A DNA stretch of 14,148 bases from JANPJV01 sp031425695 (GTDB lineage Bacteria; Pseudomonadota; Gammaproteobacteria; Xanthomonadales; SZUA-5). Location of the stretch: positions 1 through 14,148 of the forward strand of contig JANPJV010000062.1 of the NCBI GenBank assembly GCA_031425695.1. Direction: 5' to 3'. Positions within the stretch are counted from its first letter, which is position 1. Every line of letters begins with the position of its first letter. Below are positions 6,977 through 14,093 of the stretch, piece after piece. The position numbers were made by a program, and so were the translations under genes. The notes beneath the pieces were generated by a model. The model was not told where the DNA came from, searched no databases, and was given only the letters and a program-made list of their open reading frames with translations.

Positions 6977-7179
6977 GGGCTTTGTTGCGTGCGCCTGTTG
7001 GGCGTGGGGGATTGGGACAGAGGTGCGCGGAAGGCGCGATCAACGCAGCGGCGATCGGTGCGTGGCACCGTCCTCGAGGCGAGATTGGGTTGCAGCGAGA
7101 GACGCCTTCTGAGAAAGGAAAGGCGCGACGGTGAGAAAAGTAACACGATGGTTGTGGCGGGGTCTAGCGGTTGAAGCGC
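6977..7179 (-). promoter_or_regulatory. Long upstream leader region of rho
   Basis: About 200 bases separate the rho ATG from the family-3 repeat. rho is autoregulated through its leader in many bacteria (known for E. coli), so a promoter and attenuating leader here would be expected. On the minus strand I see a pyrimidine-rich stretch (TTTCTCACCGTCGCGCCTTT, about 7137-7118), which would suit Rho loading, but no convincing -35/-10 pair. No open frame with a ribosome binding site was found. Confidence 0.3.
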
Positions 7180-7261
7180 GGTTTCGGTTTCGGTTGTCGG
7201 TTTCGGAACGAGCGAAGCGCGCCTTTGCTCTTACCGACACCGAAAACCGAAACTCAAACCC
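7180..7261. repeat. Family-3 element (GGTTTCG array in inverted repeat), copy iii
   Basis: The left array 7180-7206 and the complementary array 7234-7261 are separated by a short loop containing GCGAAGCGCGC. The right edge AAACCCGCTCT matches copy ii and runs into the stop codon of the LytTR gene (7265-7267), so the element abuts the 3' end of that gene. It lies between the regulator and rho, which are on the same strand, and could reduce read-through between them. Confidence 0.78.
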
Positions 7262-7264
7262 GCT

Positions 7265-8056
7265 CTACGTCAGCTTATCCAGCTGGTCGCGATACCCGCG
7301 CGAGAGCTTGAGCTCCTGGCCGCTGTCCAAGGCCACGAAGTATTCGCCGTTGATGTGCGGGCGGAGTTTGGCGACGAAGCGGGTGTTGACGATGGTCGAG
7401 CGGTGGATGCGCACGAAGCGGGCACCGGGGAGGCGTTCCTCGAGCTCGCGCAGGGAGGCGCGGGCGACGTGGTTGGCGTCGTGCGTGTGCACGACCACGT
7501 AGTCACCGGCGGCGTCGATCCAGCGGATGTCGGCGAGCGGCACGCGCACCAGGGACGTGCCGTCGCGCAAGGTGAGACGGTCGTCTGCATGCTCGCGCTC
7601 GGCCAGCGTCTGCGTGCGCTCGCTGCCGACCAGAGCCAGCAGCTTGGCGTGCTCGGCTTCAAGGCCAGCGTGTTCACGCAGCGTGCGCGCGCGGGCGACC
7701 GCCTCGCGCAGCCGCGCATCCTCGACCGGCTTCAAGAGGTAATCGACCGCGTGCACCGAAAAGGCGTCGAGCGCGTATTGATCGAAGGCGGTGCAGAAGA
7801 TCACCAGCGGCCAGCGCGCCACTGGCAGCGCGCGCAGCAGGCCGAAACCATCGATCCCGGGCATCTGGATGTCGAGGAACATCACGTCCGGGTCATGCAG
7901 CCCGATCAAACCGAGCGCCTCCCGCCCATTGCTCGCCTCCGCCACGATATCGATGCCAAGAATCAAGCCCAGCCGATGCCGCAGTCCGCGCCGGGCGAGC
8001 GGCTCGTCATCGACGATCAGACAGCGCAGGTTACCGCCGGGGAATGGTGTGCTCAT
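7265..8056 (-). CDS. LytTR-family response regulator
   Basis: This two-component regulator has 263 residues from ATG at 8056-8054. The receiver domain (about 10-125) has the acidic pair Asp16-Asp17 in IVDDEPLARRGLR, phosphoacceptor Asp62 in FLDIQMPG, Thr89 and Lys109 in YLLKP. The C-terminal LytTR DNA-binding domain (about 160-263) includes LRDGTSLVRVPLADIRWIDA, FVRIHRSTIVNTRFV and the typical ending LKLSRGYRDQL. The frame continues upstream to 8134, but those 26 residues are translated from the family-2 hairpin and a spacer and are not part of the fold. The histidine kinase gene lies 117 bases upstream on the same strand, the expected LytS/LytR or AlgZ/AlgR pairing. Targets are unknown; rho and the efflux operon are only neighbours. 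Confidence 0.93.
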   Translation of the reverse strand: MSTPFPGGNLRCLIVDDEPLARRGLRHRLGLILGIDIVAEASNGREALGLIGLHDPDVMFLDIQMPGIDGFGLLRALPVARWPLVIFCTAFDQYALDAFSVHAVDYLLKPVEDARLREAVARARTLREHAGLEAEHAKLLALVGSERTQTLAEREHADDRLTLRDGTSLVRVPLADIRWIDAAGDYVVVHTHDANHVARASLRELEERLPGARFVRIHRSTIVNTRFVAKLRPHINGEYFVALDSGQELKLSRGYRDQLDKLT

Positions 8057-8083
8057 GGGCTCGCAGCGTCGTGGCGGATTGAT

Positions 8084-8164
8084 GTAGGTCATGTTGCCCG
8101 CGCAGCGGGCTACTTGACACAGGTTCGCCGTCAAGTAGCCCGCTGCGCGGGCAACATGACCTAC
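8084..8164. repeat. Family-2 element: perfect 35-bp inverted repeat with 11-base loop
   Basis: The arms 8084-8118 and 8130-8164 are exact reverse complements over 35 bases, with loop ACAGGTTCGCC. The outer part begins GTAGGTCATGTTGC, shared with the element at 13929-14090; inner parts include GCGGGCTACTTGAC. It fills most of the gap between the kinase stop (8174) and the regulator start (8056). Complete lack of arm divergence suggests recent formation or gene conversion. Confidence 0.92.
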
Positions 8165-8173
8165 GAAAGCCCC

Positions 8174-9247
8174 TCATGCCGCGTACTCGAGCGGCAACGT
8201 GATCCGCACGCGCACCCCACCCTCGGGGCGGTTTTCGACGCAGAGGCGTTGGCGTTCGCCGTAGAGGGTGGTCAAGCGTTCCCGGGTGTTGCGCAGGCCG
8301 ACGCCGTTGCCGGCGGGTGCGCCCGGCGCGAAGGTGGGGCTGCCGGGGCCGTCATCGGTGAGCTCGAGCTCCAGCCATTCGCCGCTGGCGTGCGCGCGCA
8401 GGGCGATATGGCAGCCGATCTCGCGCTTGGCGACGGCGTACTTGATCGCGTTCTCGATCAGGGGTTGCAGGATCAGGCAAGGGACCAGCGCGCCCTCGGT
8501 CGCCGGGTCGATCTGGAAGTCGAGGCCCAGGCGCTCGTCGAAGCGCATCTTCTCGATGCTGAGGTACAGATCCAGCACTTCGAGCTCGCGCTTGAGCGGC
8601 ACTTTCTGCTGTGGTTCCTGGTCGAGCGAGTAACGCAGGAAGCGGCTCAGCGCCCCCAGCATGCGTTCGGCGGTGACCGTGTCCTTTTCCAGCACCAGGG
8701 TCGAGATCGCGTTCAACGTGTTGAACAGGAAATGCGGGTTGAGCTGGTAGCGCAGCATTTTGAGCTGGGCCAGGTTCGCCTGCGATTGCGCGGCGATGGT
8801 GCGTTCGCGTGCGGCGGCCAGCTCGCGGCCGTTGTGAATGCCGAACCAGAGCGCGCTCCAGCTCAGGATGATGTAGGCGGTGAACCCGGCATAAGCGAGA
8901 TAGCCAAGCACGCTCGCCGGCTTGCATTCCTCGGGACAATAGTTCTGTACCGAGAACGCATAGATGATCGCCATGCCGAGGTTGATCACCAGGAACGCGG
9001 GAAGGGCGATCGACAACATCTGCGCGGTCGGCAGGTTGCTGATGCGCTTGTACAAAAGGTGCAATGGCCAGGTGATCAGCATGCCGCCGATGGCGCTGGT
9101 GAGCGACACCGACAGGTAGGAGATGTGCTTGCCGTGCGCCATGCCGGTGAGGAAATGCACGGCGAGGAAGCCGAGCCAACCGGCGACCTGCAGAGGCCAG
9201 AAAGACAGACGCGAGATCAGCGCCCTGGACGCTGTGCTTAGGGTCAT
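8174..9247 (-). CDS. LytS/AlgZ-type sensor histidine kinase
   Basis: The product is 357 residues from ATG at 9247-9245. The N-terminal half has about four membrane helices (about 15-34, 45-66, 78-100 and 112-136), with a Cys-containing loop NYCPEECKP (102-110) between the third and fourth. A short coiled stretch (140-165) leads to the His_kinase domain: LRYQLNPHFLFNTLNAIS, with His172 as phosphate acceptor. Then follow LILQPLIENAIKYAVAK (N box) and TDDGPG with GNGVGLRNTRERL (G boxes of the ATPase fold). No HAMP or PAS domain is seen. The frame continues upstream to 9535 through a family-1 palindrome, but homology and topology begin at this Met. The ribosome binding site is weak, so a nearby GTG is possible. 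Partner of the LytTR regulator downstream. Confidence 0.92.
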   Translation of the reverse strand: MTLSTASRALISRLSFWPLQVAGWLGFLAVHFLTGMAHGKHISYLSVSLTSAIGGMLITWPLHLLYKRISNLPTAQMLSIALPAFLVINLGMAIIYAFSVQNYCPEECKPASVLGYLAYAGFTAYIILSWSALWFGIHNGRELAAARERTIAAQSQANLAQLKMLRYQLNPHFLFNTLNAISTLVLEKDTVTAERMLGALSRFLRYSLDQEPQQKVPLKRELEVLDLYLSIEKMRFDERLGLDFQIDPATEGALVPCLILQPLIENAIKYAVAKREIGCHIALRAHASGEWLELELTDDGPGSPTFAPGAPAGNGVGLRNTRERLTTLYGERQRLCVENRPEGGVRVRITLPLEYAA

Positions 9248-9359
9248 CGGTGGCTCGAGGTTTTCATCCACAGGAAGCTTAGCCTTTGTGTGCTTGGGCC
9301 GGCCACGCTTCGGCGCGTGAGGCGGGCAGGTGGACGTGTTGGAGGTGCATATTGGTCGC

Positions 9360-9436
9360 GTGGGTCCGGACCTTGTCCGGACGCTTTTCGCTGCTGAAGG
9401 AAAAAGCGTCCGCGCGCAGCGCAGACCCACCAAAAG
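9360..9436. repeat. Family-1 palindromic element, copy B (chimeric arms)
   Basis: The left arm (9360-9386) is identical over 27 bases to the left arm of copy C inside the RND gene. The right arm (about 9405-9436) matches the right arm of copy A at 30 of 31 positions. The outer GTGGGTC/ACCCAC and inner GGACGCTTTT/AAAAGCGTCC parts still pair, but the middle (CCGGACCTTGTCC facing GCGCGCAGCGC) does not. It lies between the kinase start and the adaptor stop. Confidence 0.82.
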
Positions 9437-9446
9437 CTTGACCGAA

Positions 9447-10535
9447 TCAGCTCTCGTCTGCCGCCGCCGCCACCCTCGCCAGCACCTCGGGCTCGAGCAC
9501 GCGCACCTTGGCGCCGTCCTCGATGCGCTCGCCACCGCGCACGACCACCGACATGCCGGGGTGCAGGTCGCCGATCACGGCGACGCGTGTCCCGGCGCGG
9601 GTGCCGAGGGTGACGGCGATGCTGCGGACGCTGCCGTCGCTGTAGTGCAGCAGATGCGCGCCTTCGCTGCGCCGGATCACTGCGTCCATCGGTACGGTCA
9701 GCGCGACGGCGCTGGCGGCTGCGGGCCAGGCGACGTCGAGCGCGGCGCCGATCGGGGCGCGGAAGGTGGCCGGCGGTTGCAGGCGCGCGCGCAACTGGCG
9801 CGTCTGCGCGACACCCGGCACCAATGCGGTCACGCGCGCCTGCACATGCTGGCCAAGCACGGCTACACCCACCTCGGCGCCGGGCTGTACATGCCCGGCC
9901 AGCTCGACCGGAACCGCCACCTCGATCTCCAGCTGATCGAGATCGGTGAGCCGCAGCAGCGTTTCGCCGCTGCGCGCGTGCTCGCCAACCTGGCGGCCCT
10001 GTTCGACGACGACACCGGCAAAAGGCGCACGCACCTGCAATCGATTCAGCGCGAGCTGGGTGGCCTGCAGCGCCACTCGGGCTTCTGCCAGCTGCGCGCC
10101 CAGCACATCGAAACGCGCCTGCGCCTCGTCGCGCTGTGCGGCCGGCACGGCGTCAGGCAATGCGTTCAAGCGCGCGAGCTGGCGTTCCGCCAGCCGGCGC
10201 TCAGCCTGCAGGCGATCGATACGGGTGCGCTCACGCGCCACGTCGAGGCGCGCCTGCGCGTCATCGAGGCTGGCCACCAGACCGCCCTTTTCGATGCGAC
10301 TGCCGAGCACGGCGATGAAGCTCACGCGCGCATCGGCCTGCGCTGCAAGCGCGGCTGCGTGGGGCGCGATCAAGGTGCCCTGCAGCAGGCGCGTCGGCGC
10401 CAGCATCTCGGCCTGGACCGGTGCGAGCACCACGCTCGGGAGGATTACCGGTTTTTCTTGAGCGCTGCCAGCAGTGGGCAGCAGCGCCACCATCAGCAAG
10501 GCCAGCGTCGGCAGTTTCAGCAAGGCGTGGGTCAT
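9447..10535 (-). CDS. RND efflux periplasmic adaptor (membrane fusion protein)
   Basis: The product is 362 residues. It bridges the RND pump to an outer-membrane channel in the periplasm. A signal peptide (1-25, ending TAGSA before Gln26) lacks a lipobox Cys, so it should be soluble or weakly membrane-associated rather than a lipoprotein. Next comes a first half-lipoyl segment (about 60-90, ADARVSFIAVLGSRIEKGGLVASLDD), a coiled-coil hairpin rich in Ala/Arg/Leu/Gln (about 93-165), the second half-lipoyl stretch LQVRAPFAGVVVEQGRQVGE, then beta-barrel and membrane-proximal parts. The start has GGAG 5 bases upstream. It lies 36 bases downstream of the pump gene, the reverse of the common adaptor-then-pump order. 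No outer-membrane factor gene is in the window, so a shared TolC-like channel is likely. Confidence 0.92.
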   Translation of the reverse strand: MTHALLKLPTLALLMVALLPTAGSAQEKPVILPSVVLAPVQAEMLAPTRLLQGTLIAPHAAALAAQADARVSFIAVLGSRIEKGGLVASLDDAQARLDVARERTRIDRLQAERRLAERQLARLNALPDAVPAAQRDEAQARFDVLGAQLAEARVALQATQLALNRLQVRAPFAGVVVEQGRQVGEHARSGETLLRLTDLDQLEIEVAVPVELAGHVQPGAEVGVAVLGQHVQARVTALVPGVAQTRQLRARLQPPATFRAPIGAALDVAWPAAASAVALTVPMDAVIRRSEGAHLLHYSDGSVRSIAVTLGTRAGTRVAVIGDLHPGMSVVVRGGERIEDGAKVRVLEPEVLARVAAAADES

Positions 10536-10571
10536 GATTGCTCCATCAGCGGGAAAGATTGACGACTGCGC

Positions 10572-13500
10572 TCAATGCTCGAGCGCGGGCTGGGCGAGTA
10601 CGGGTTCGAAAACAGCACGCTCGCGCTGCCAGAGGCGCGGCAGCCGTAACAGCGCCGGCACCAGGAAGGCGACCAACAACAGCGACAGCAGCACGCCGCC
10701 ACAGGTGACCGCGGCCAAGCCGCGATAGATCGATGCGGCCGGACCCGGGCTGACCGCGAGTGGCAGCGCGCCGACGACACCGGTCAACGCACCCAGCGTG
10801 AGCGGGCGCAGGCGTTCTGCCAGTGCGCTGGTGATCGCCGCATCGAGTCCGAGGCCACGGCGCTCGCCAGCGCGGGTTTCGCTGACCAGCAGCACGCCGT
10901 TCGAGACCACCATCGCCAGCAGCATGACGAAGCCGATCATGGTCAAGAGGTCGAGCGGTTGCTCGCTGAAAAGGCCGAGGAGGCGCAGGCCGATGACGCC
11001 ACCGAGCGCTGCCAGCGGCAGGGTCGCGAGCACGCTTGCGGTGTCATGGGCCGAACGCAGCAGCAGCAGCAGGATGATGCTCAACGCCCCGAGCGCCAGT
11101 CCGAGGTTCCCGAGCAGCGCGGCGGTCAGCGCTTCGAGGCGACCGGCGCTGCCGCCGAGATCGACCACCGCGCCCTGCGGCAGGTTCGCACGCAGCCCCG
11201 GCACGACCTGGTTTTCGATGATGCCGATCACCTCCTCGAGCGAGCGCCCAGCGGGCGGGTCGACCGTCAAGGTCAGTGCGCGCGAAAAATTGACGCGGCG
11301 CACCTCGGCCGGCGCGCGCACCAGCGACAGCTCGGCCAGCTCGCTCAAGGAAACCGTGCCGTTCGGCGTTGCCAGCGGGGTCGCGCCAAGCTCATCGAGA
11401 TCGGTCCACAGCGGGGCGCGCAGGCGGATCGCGACCCGGCGCTCGCCATCGAAATGCTCGCCCAGGAAGCGCCCGTCGCCGAGCACCCGCAGGGCCTCGG
11501 CCAGCCAGGCACGCGAGAGCCCACGCTCCGCCAGACGCGCATCGTTCGGTAGCACGGCAATCTCGGCGCTGACCGCGCCGGCGCCGGGATTCATCTGGAT
11601 CTGCGCGCCCGGCAGCAGCTTGCCGAGCTCGACCTCGGCGGCCTCCGCGGCCTTGCGCAGCACGCCAAGATCCGCGCCGGAGAGGTTGATCCAGACCGCG
11701 CGCGCCGAGCCGCCAACGCCGCCGAAGAGCTCGCCCTCGCCCGCGAAGGCTTTCATGTCCGGCAGCCCGACCAGGATCTTTTCGTTGAGCAGCTTTTCCA
11801 GCTCGCCAATGCGGCCCGGATCGACCACCCGCGCGCCGAGCGTGGCGCCCCCACTCCAGGCAATGATGTAGTAGTTGAGCAGCTTCGGCTCGGCGCTGCC
11901 GTCCATGTACGGCTGCAGGCGCTGCACGATCGGCGTCGCAATCTCCGCATCCAAGCGCTCGAAGCCCATGCCCGGTGGCGTCTGCAGGAATGCATCCACG
12001 GCCGCGCGCTTGACCGCCGGCAGGTAGTCGCGCGGCGGTGCCAGCAGCGCCGCGAGCAACAGTGGCAGGACGACCAGGCCGAGGCTCATGGCGAGGGCGC
12101 GCCGCGGCGTCGAGGACGTGGCGCTGAGGCGGGTGGCGAGGCGGGTCCAGTTTCCCGGCGCCGCTGCTTTTGATTGTGTGGGTCCGGACCTTGTCCGGAC
12201 GCTTGTCGCGTCAGTTGAGGAAGAGCGTTCGGACAAGGTCCGAACCCACGAAAGCGAGCCTGGCACCCCACCACTCTCCTTCAGCAACCACGGCATCAAC
12301 GCCGGCACCACCCACAGTGCCACCGCCAGCGAGACCATGACGGCAATCGCGACGGTGAGCGCGAGGTCGGCGAATACCTGGCCTTCGACATCCTTCAGGG
12401 CGAGCACGGGGAGAAACACCGCGACGGTAGTCAGCGTCGCTGCGGTGAGCGCGCCAGCGACGCGGCGACTGCCCTCGGCCACCGCCTGCGCGTCGCTCGC
12501 TCCGGCCGCCTTGCGCGCGAGCACGCTCTCGACAACCACGATCGCCGCGTCCATGACCATGCCAACGGCGAACGCCAGGCCCGCGATCGAGATCATGTTC
12601 AGGCTGCGCCCGAGCAAGGCGAGCATTAGCGTGGTGCCGAGCAATGAGATGGGCACTGCAATGGCGATCAGTGCGGTGGCACGCCAGTCGCGCAGGAACA
12701 GCCACAGGCAGCCGAATGCCGCCAGCAGGCCGAGGCCGAGGTTGCCAGCGAGGAAACCTATCGCGCGACGGATGAAGATACCCGGTTCAAAAGACTTCTC
12801 CATGGCAAGGCCGGCGGGCGTCAGGACCTGCTCGCGCAGCAGCGCGACCTCCGCATCGAGCGCGTCCAGGGTTTCCAGCACATTGGTGCCGGGCGCGCGA
12901 AACAGCTGGATGGCGAGCGCGGGGTTGCCATTCTGGTAGGAGAAGCCGTTGCGGTCCGGACGCGTAAAGCGGGCAGTACCGATCTCGGAGAGGCGCACCA
13001 CACGCTCACCGCTGCGGCCCACCGGCAACGCGTCGAGCGCGCCGGGGTCGAAGCGGTCGTGCAGCCTGAGCGCATAGCTGGTGCGACCCAGCTCGACTGC
13101 GCCCGCGGACACGTCATCGAGACGCGCGAGGGTGTCGACCAGGGTGGGCAGCTCGATGCCCAGCGCAGCCGCGCGCCGTGGGTCGATCTCGACGCGCAGC
13201 TCGGTATCCGGGCCGGCGTTGATGCGCGCGCTGGCCACCCCGGGCACGCGTTCGAGGCGTGGGAGGACGGCGCGCTGCAGCAGCGCCTGATGGCTTTCGA
13301 TCGGTCCGAGCGTGCCCGGAAGCAGCTGCACGAAGAAATAGATCAGCGTGCGGCCGGGACCGTCATCGCCGCGATTGACGATCGGCGCGCTGGCTTCGCG
13401 CGGCAGCGCAGGTGCCCGCTGCAGGCGCGCAATCACCTCGACGAACATCGAATCGAGCTCGGTCCCGGGCCCGAAGGACAGCTGCAGCCATGAGCCACCG

Positions 13501-13757
13501 GCGTTGGCGTTGGCGGTGATTTCGGTGAGACCCGCCAGCCCCTGCATCACGCTCTCCTGTGGCTCGGTGATCGCCCGCTCGACCTCCGCCGCCGCCGCAC
13601 CAGGCCATGCCGTCCACACCGAGATGGTGGGCGTCTCCACGTCCGGCAGCAGTTGCAGCGGCAGCCGGAAAAGCGCCACCAGGCCCGCCACCGAAATCAG
13701 GGCGGCAATGCCGATCACGGTCATTCCCCGCTTGCGCAACCAGCCCGCCGACGCCAT
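10572..13757 (-). CDS. RND-family efflux pump, inner-membrane permease
   Basis: The product is 1061 residues from ATG at 13757-13755, chosen because AGGAG lies 7 bases upstream; the frame is open to 13811, but those 18 residues precede the ribosome binding site. It is a proton-driven tripartite efflux pump. TM1 (about 12-30) ends in LPLQLLPDVETPTISV, followed by the large porter domain, TM2-6 (about 335-490), a cytoplasmic loop, TM7 (about 555-572), the second porter domain and TM8-12. TM4 carries AFAVGMVMDAAIVVVE, so Asp403 is kept but the second Asp of AcrB (D408) is Ala, as in CusA. In TM10 the AcrB Lys940 position is Ser (VVSNGVLL). Drug or metal specificity is not clear. Residues about 499-533 come from a palindromic repeat inserted in frame (see repeat at 12178). 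The adaptor gene follows. Confidence 0.92.
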   Translation of the reverse strand: MASAGWLRKRGMTVIGIAALISVAGLVALFRLPLQLLPDVETPTISVWTAWPGAAAAEVERAITEPQESVMQGLAGLTEITANANAGGSWLQLSFGPGTELDSMFVEVIARLQRAPALPREASAPIVNRGDDGPGRTLIYFFVQLLPGTLGPIESHQALLQRAVLPRLERVPGVASARINAGPDTELRVEIDPRRAAALGIELPTLVDTLARLDDVSAGAVELGRTSYALRLHDRFDPGALDALPVGRSGERVVRLSEIGTARFTRPDRNGFSYQNGNPALAIQLFRAPGTNVLETLDALDAEVALLREQVLTPAGLAMEKSFEPGIFIRRAIGFLAGNLGLGLLAAFGCLWLFLRDWRATALIAIAVPISLLGTTLMLALLGRSLNMISIAGLAFAVGMVMDAAIVVVESVLARKAAGASDAQAVAEGSRRVAGALTAATLTTVAVFLPVLALKDVEGQVFADLALTVAIAVMVSLAVALWVVPALMPWLLKESGGVPGSLSWVRTLSERSSSTDATSVRTRSGPTQSKAAAPGNWTRLATRLSATSSTPRRALAMSLGLVVLPLLLAALLAPPRDYLPAVKRAAVDAFLQTPPGMGFERLDAEIATPIVQRLQPYMDGSAEPKLLNYYIIAWSGGATLGARVVDPGRIGELEKLLNEKILVGLPDMKAFAGEGELFGGVGGSARAVWINLSGADLGVLRKAAEAAEVELGKLLPGAQIQMNPGAGAVSAEIAVLPNDARLAERGLSRAWLAEALRVLGDGRFLGEHFDGERRVAIRLRAPLWTDLDELGATPLATPNGTVSLSELAELSLVRAPAEVRRVNFSRALTLTVDPPAGRSLEEVIGIIENQVVPGLRANLPQGAVVDLGGSAGRLEALTAALLGNLGLALGALSIILLLLLRSAHDTASVLATLPLAALGGVIGLRLLGLFSEQPLDLLTMIGFVMLLAMVVSNGVLLVSETRAGERRGLGLDAAITSALAERLRPLTLGALTGVVGALPLAVSPGPAASIYRGLAAVTCGGVLLSLLLVAFLVPALLRLPRLWQRERAVFEPVLAQPALEH
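12178..12249. repeat. Family-1 palindromic element, copy C, in frame inside the RND pump gene
   Basis: The arms 12178-12204 and 12223-12249 pair at 24 of 27 positions around an 18-base loop, with partly matching CTTTT/AAAGC flanks (about 12166-12255). Both arms are of the CCGGACCTTGTCC subtype. The surrounding gene stays open through it, encoding roughly residues 499-533 (SLSWVRTLSERSSS...TRSGPTQSK), a hydrophilic, low-complexity stretch unlike the rest of the pump. It falls between TM6 and TM7, the cytoplasmic linker joining the two halves of RND proteins. Confidence 0.85.
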
Positions 13758-13801
13758 CCCATGACTCCTGTTCGCGCGCCGAGAGGGCGCCGTTCCAGGC
13801 A

Positions 13802-13820
13802 TAGATTGCACGTCGATCTA
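13802..13820. promoter_or_regulatory. Imperfect palindrome upstream of the RND operon, possible operator
   Basis: TAGATTGCACGTCGATCTA is symmetric at its five outermost bases on each side (TAGAT/ATCTA) and at one further inner pair, 12 of 19 positions overall. It lies about 45-63 bases before the pump ATG, a usual place for a TetR- or MarR-type repressor site of an efflux operon. No repressor gene is seen in the window. It is a suggestion from symmetry and position only. Confidence 0.3.
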
Positions 13821-13928
13821 AGGCGTGCGCAGGGGTGTTCCGCCGAGCTGTGGGGAGTGGAAGGCAGGGCGAGGCCGCGACGCGCTGAAGCGATTGTCGG
13901 GTCAGTGGGGTGGCGCGGCCTTGGCTTG

Positions 13929-14090
13929 ACGTAGGTCATGTTGCGCCCGCGCTAAGTTGACTTTGAGGGCGCAAAATCAAATCGGGCGCTACTTGACGCG
14001 ATCGGAGCGGTGACGCCAAAGGCTGTCCAGTAGCGCCCGATTGACCGGGTGCGCTCGACCGACGATACGCGGGCGCAACATGACCTACGT
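13929..14090. repeat. Family-2 element: nested inverted repeats upstream of the RND operon
   Basis: The outer arms 13929-13951 and 14068-14090 are perfect reverse complements over 23 bases (ACGTAGGTCATGTTGC...). Inside, 13980-13992 and 14030-14042 form a second perfect 13-base inverted repeat around a loop with GATCGGAGCGGTGACGC. The outer GTAGGTCATGTTGC and the inner CTACTTGAC are shared with the element at 8084-8164, showing a common family but a longer, more complex build. Confidence 0.85.
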
Positions 14091-14093
14091 TCG

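Noticed and set aside
3316..7261. CRISPR-like reading of the GGTTTTCG arrays
   Set aside because: Units are contiguous heptamers or octamers without unique spacers, and they face inverted copies; there are no cas genes.
7355..9241. 628-residue plus-strand open frame
   Set aside because: It is antisense to the LytTR regulator and histidine kinase, has shadow-type composition and no domain, and crosses the family-2 hairpin.
9330..10562. 410-residue plus-strand open frame
   Set aside because: It is the antisense shadow of the adaptor gene, rich in His/Arg/Gln as expected for reversed GC-rich coding DNA.
13758..13811. Longer RND start at 13811
   Set aside because: The Met at 13757 has AGGAG at 7 bases and begins right before TM1; the extra 18 residues would overlap the candidate operator.
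13926..13954. TTGACG followed by GCTAAG-like bases as a plus-strand promoter
   Set aside because: The box is part of the repeated family-2 sequence and its edge; there is no gene downstream in the window to support it.
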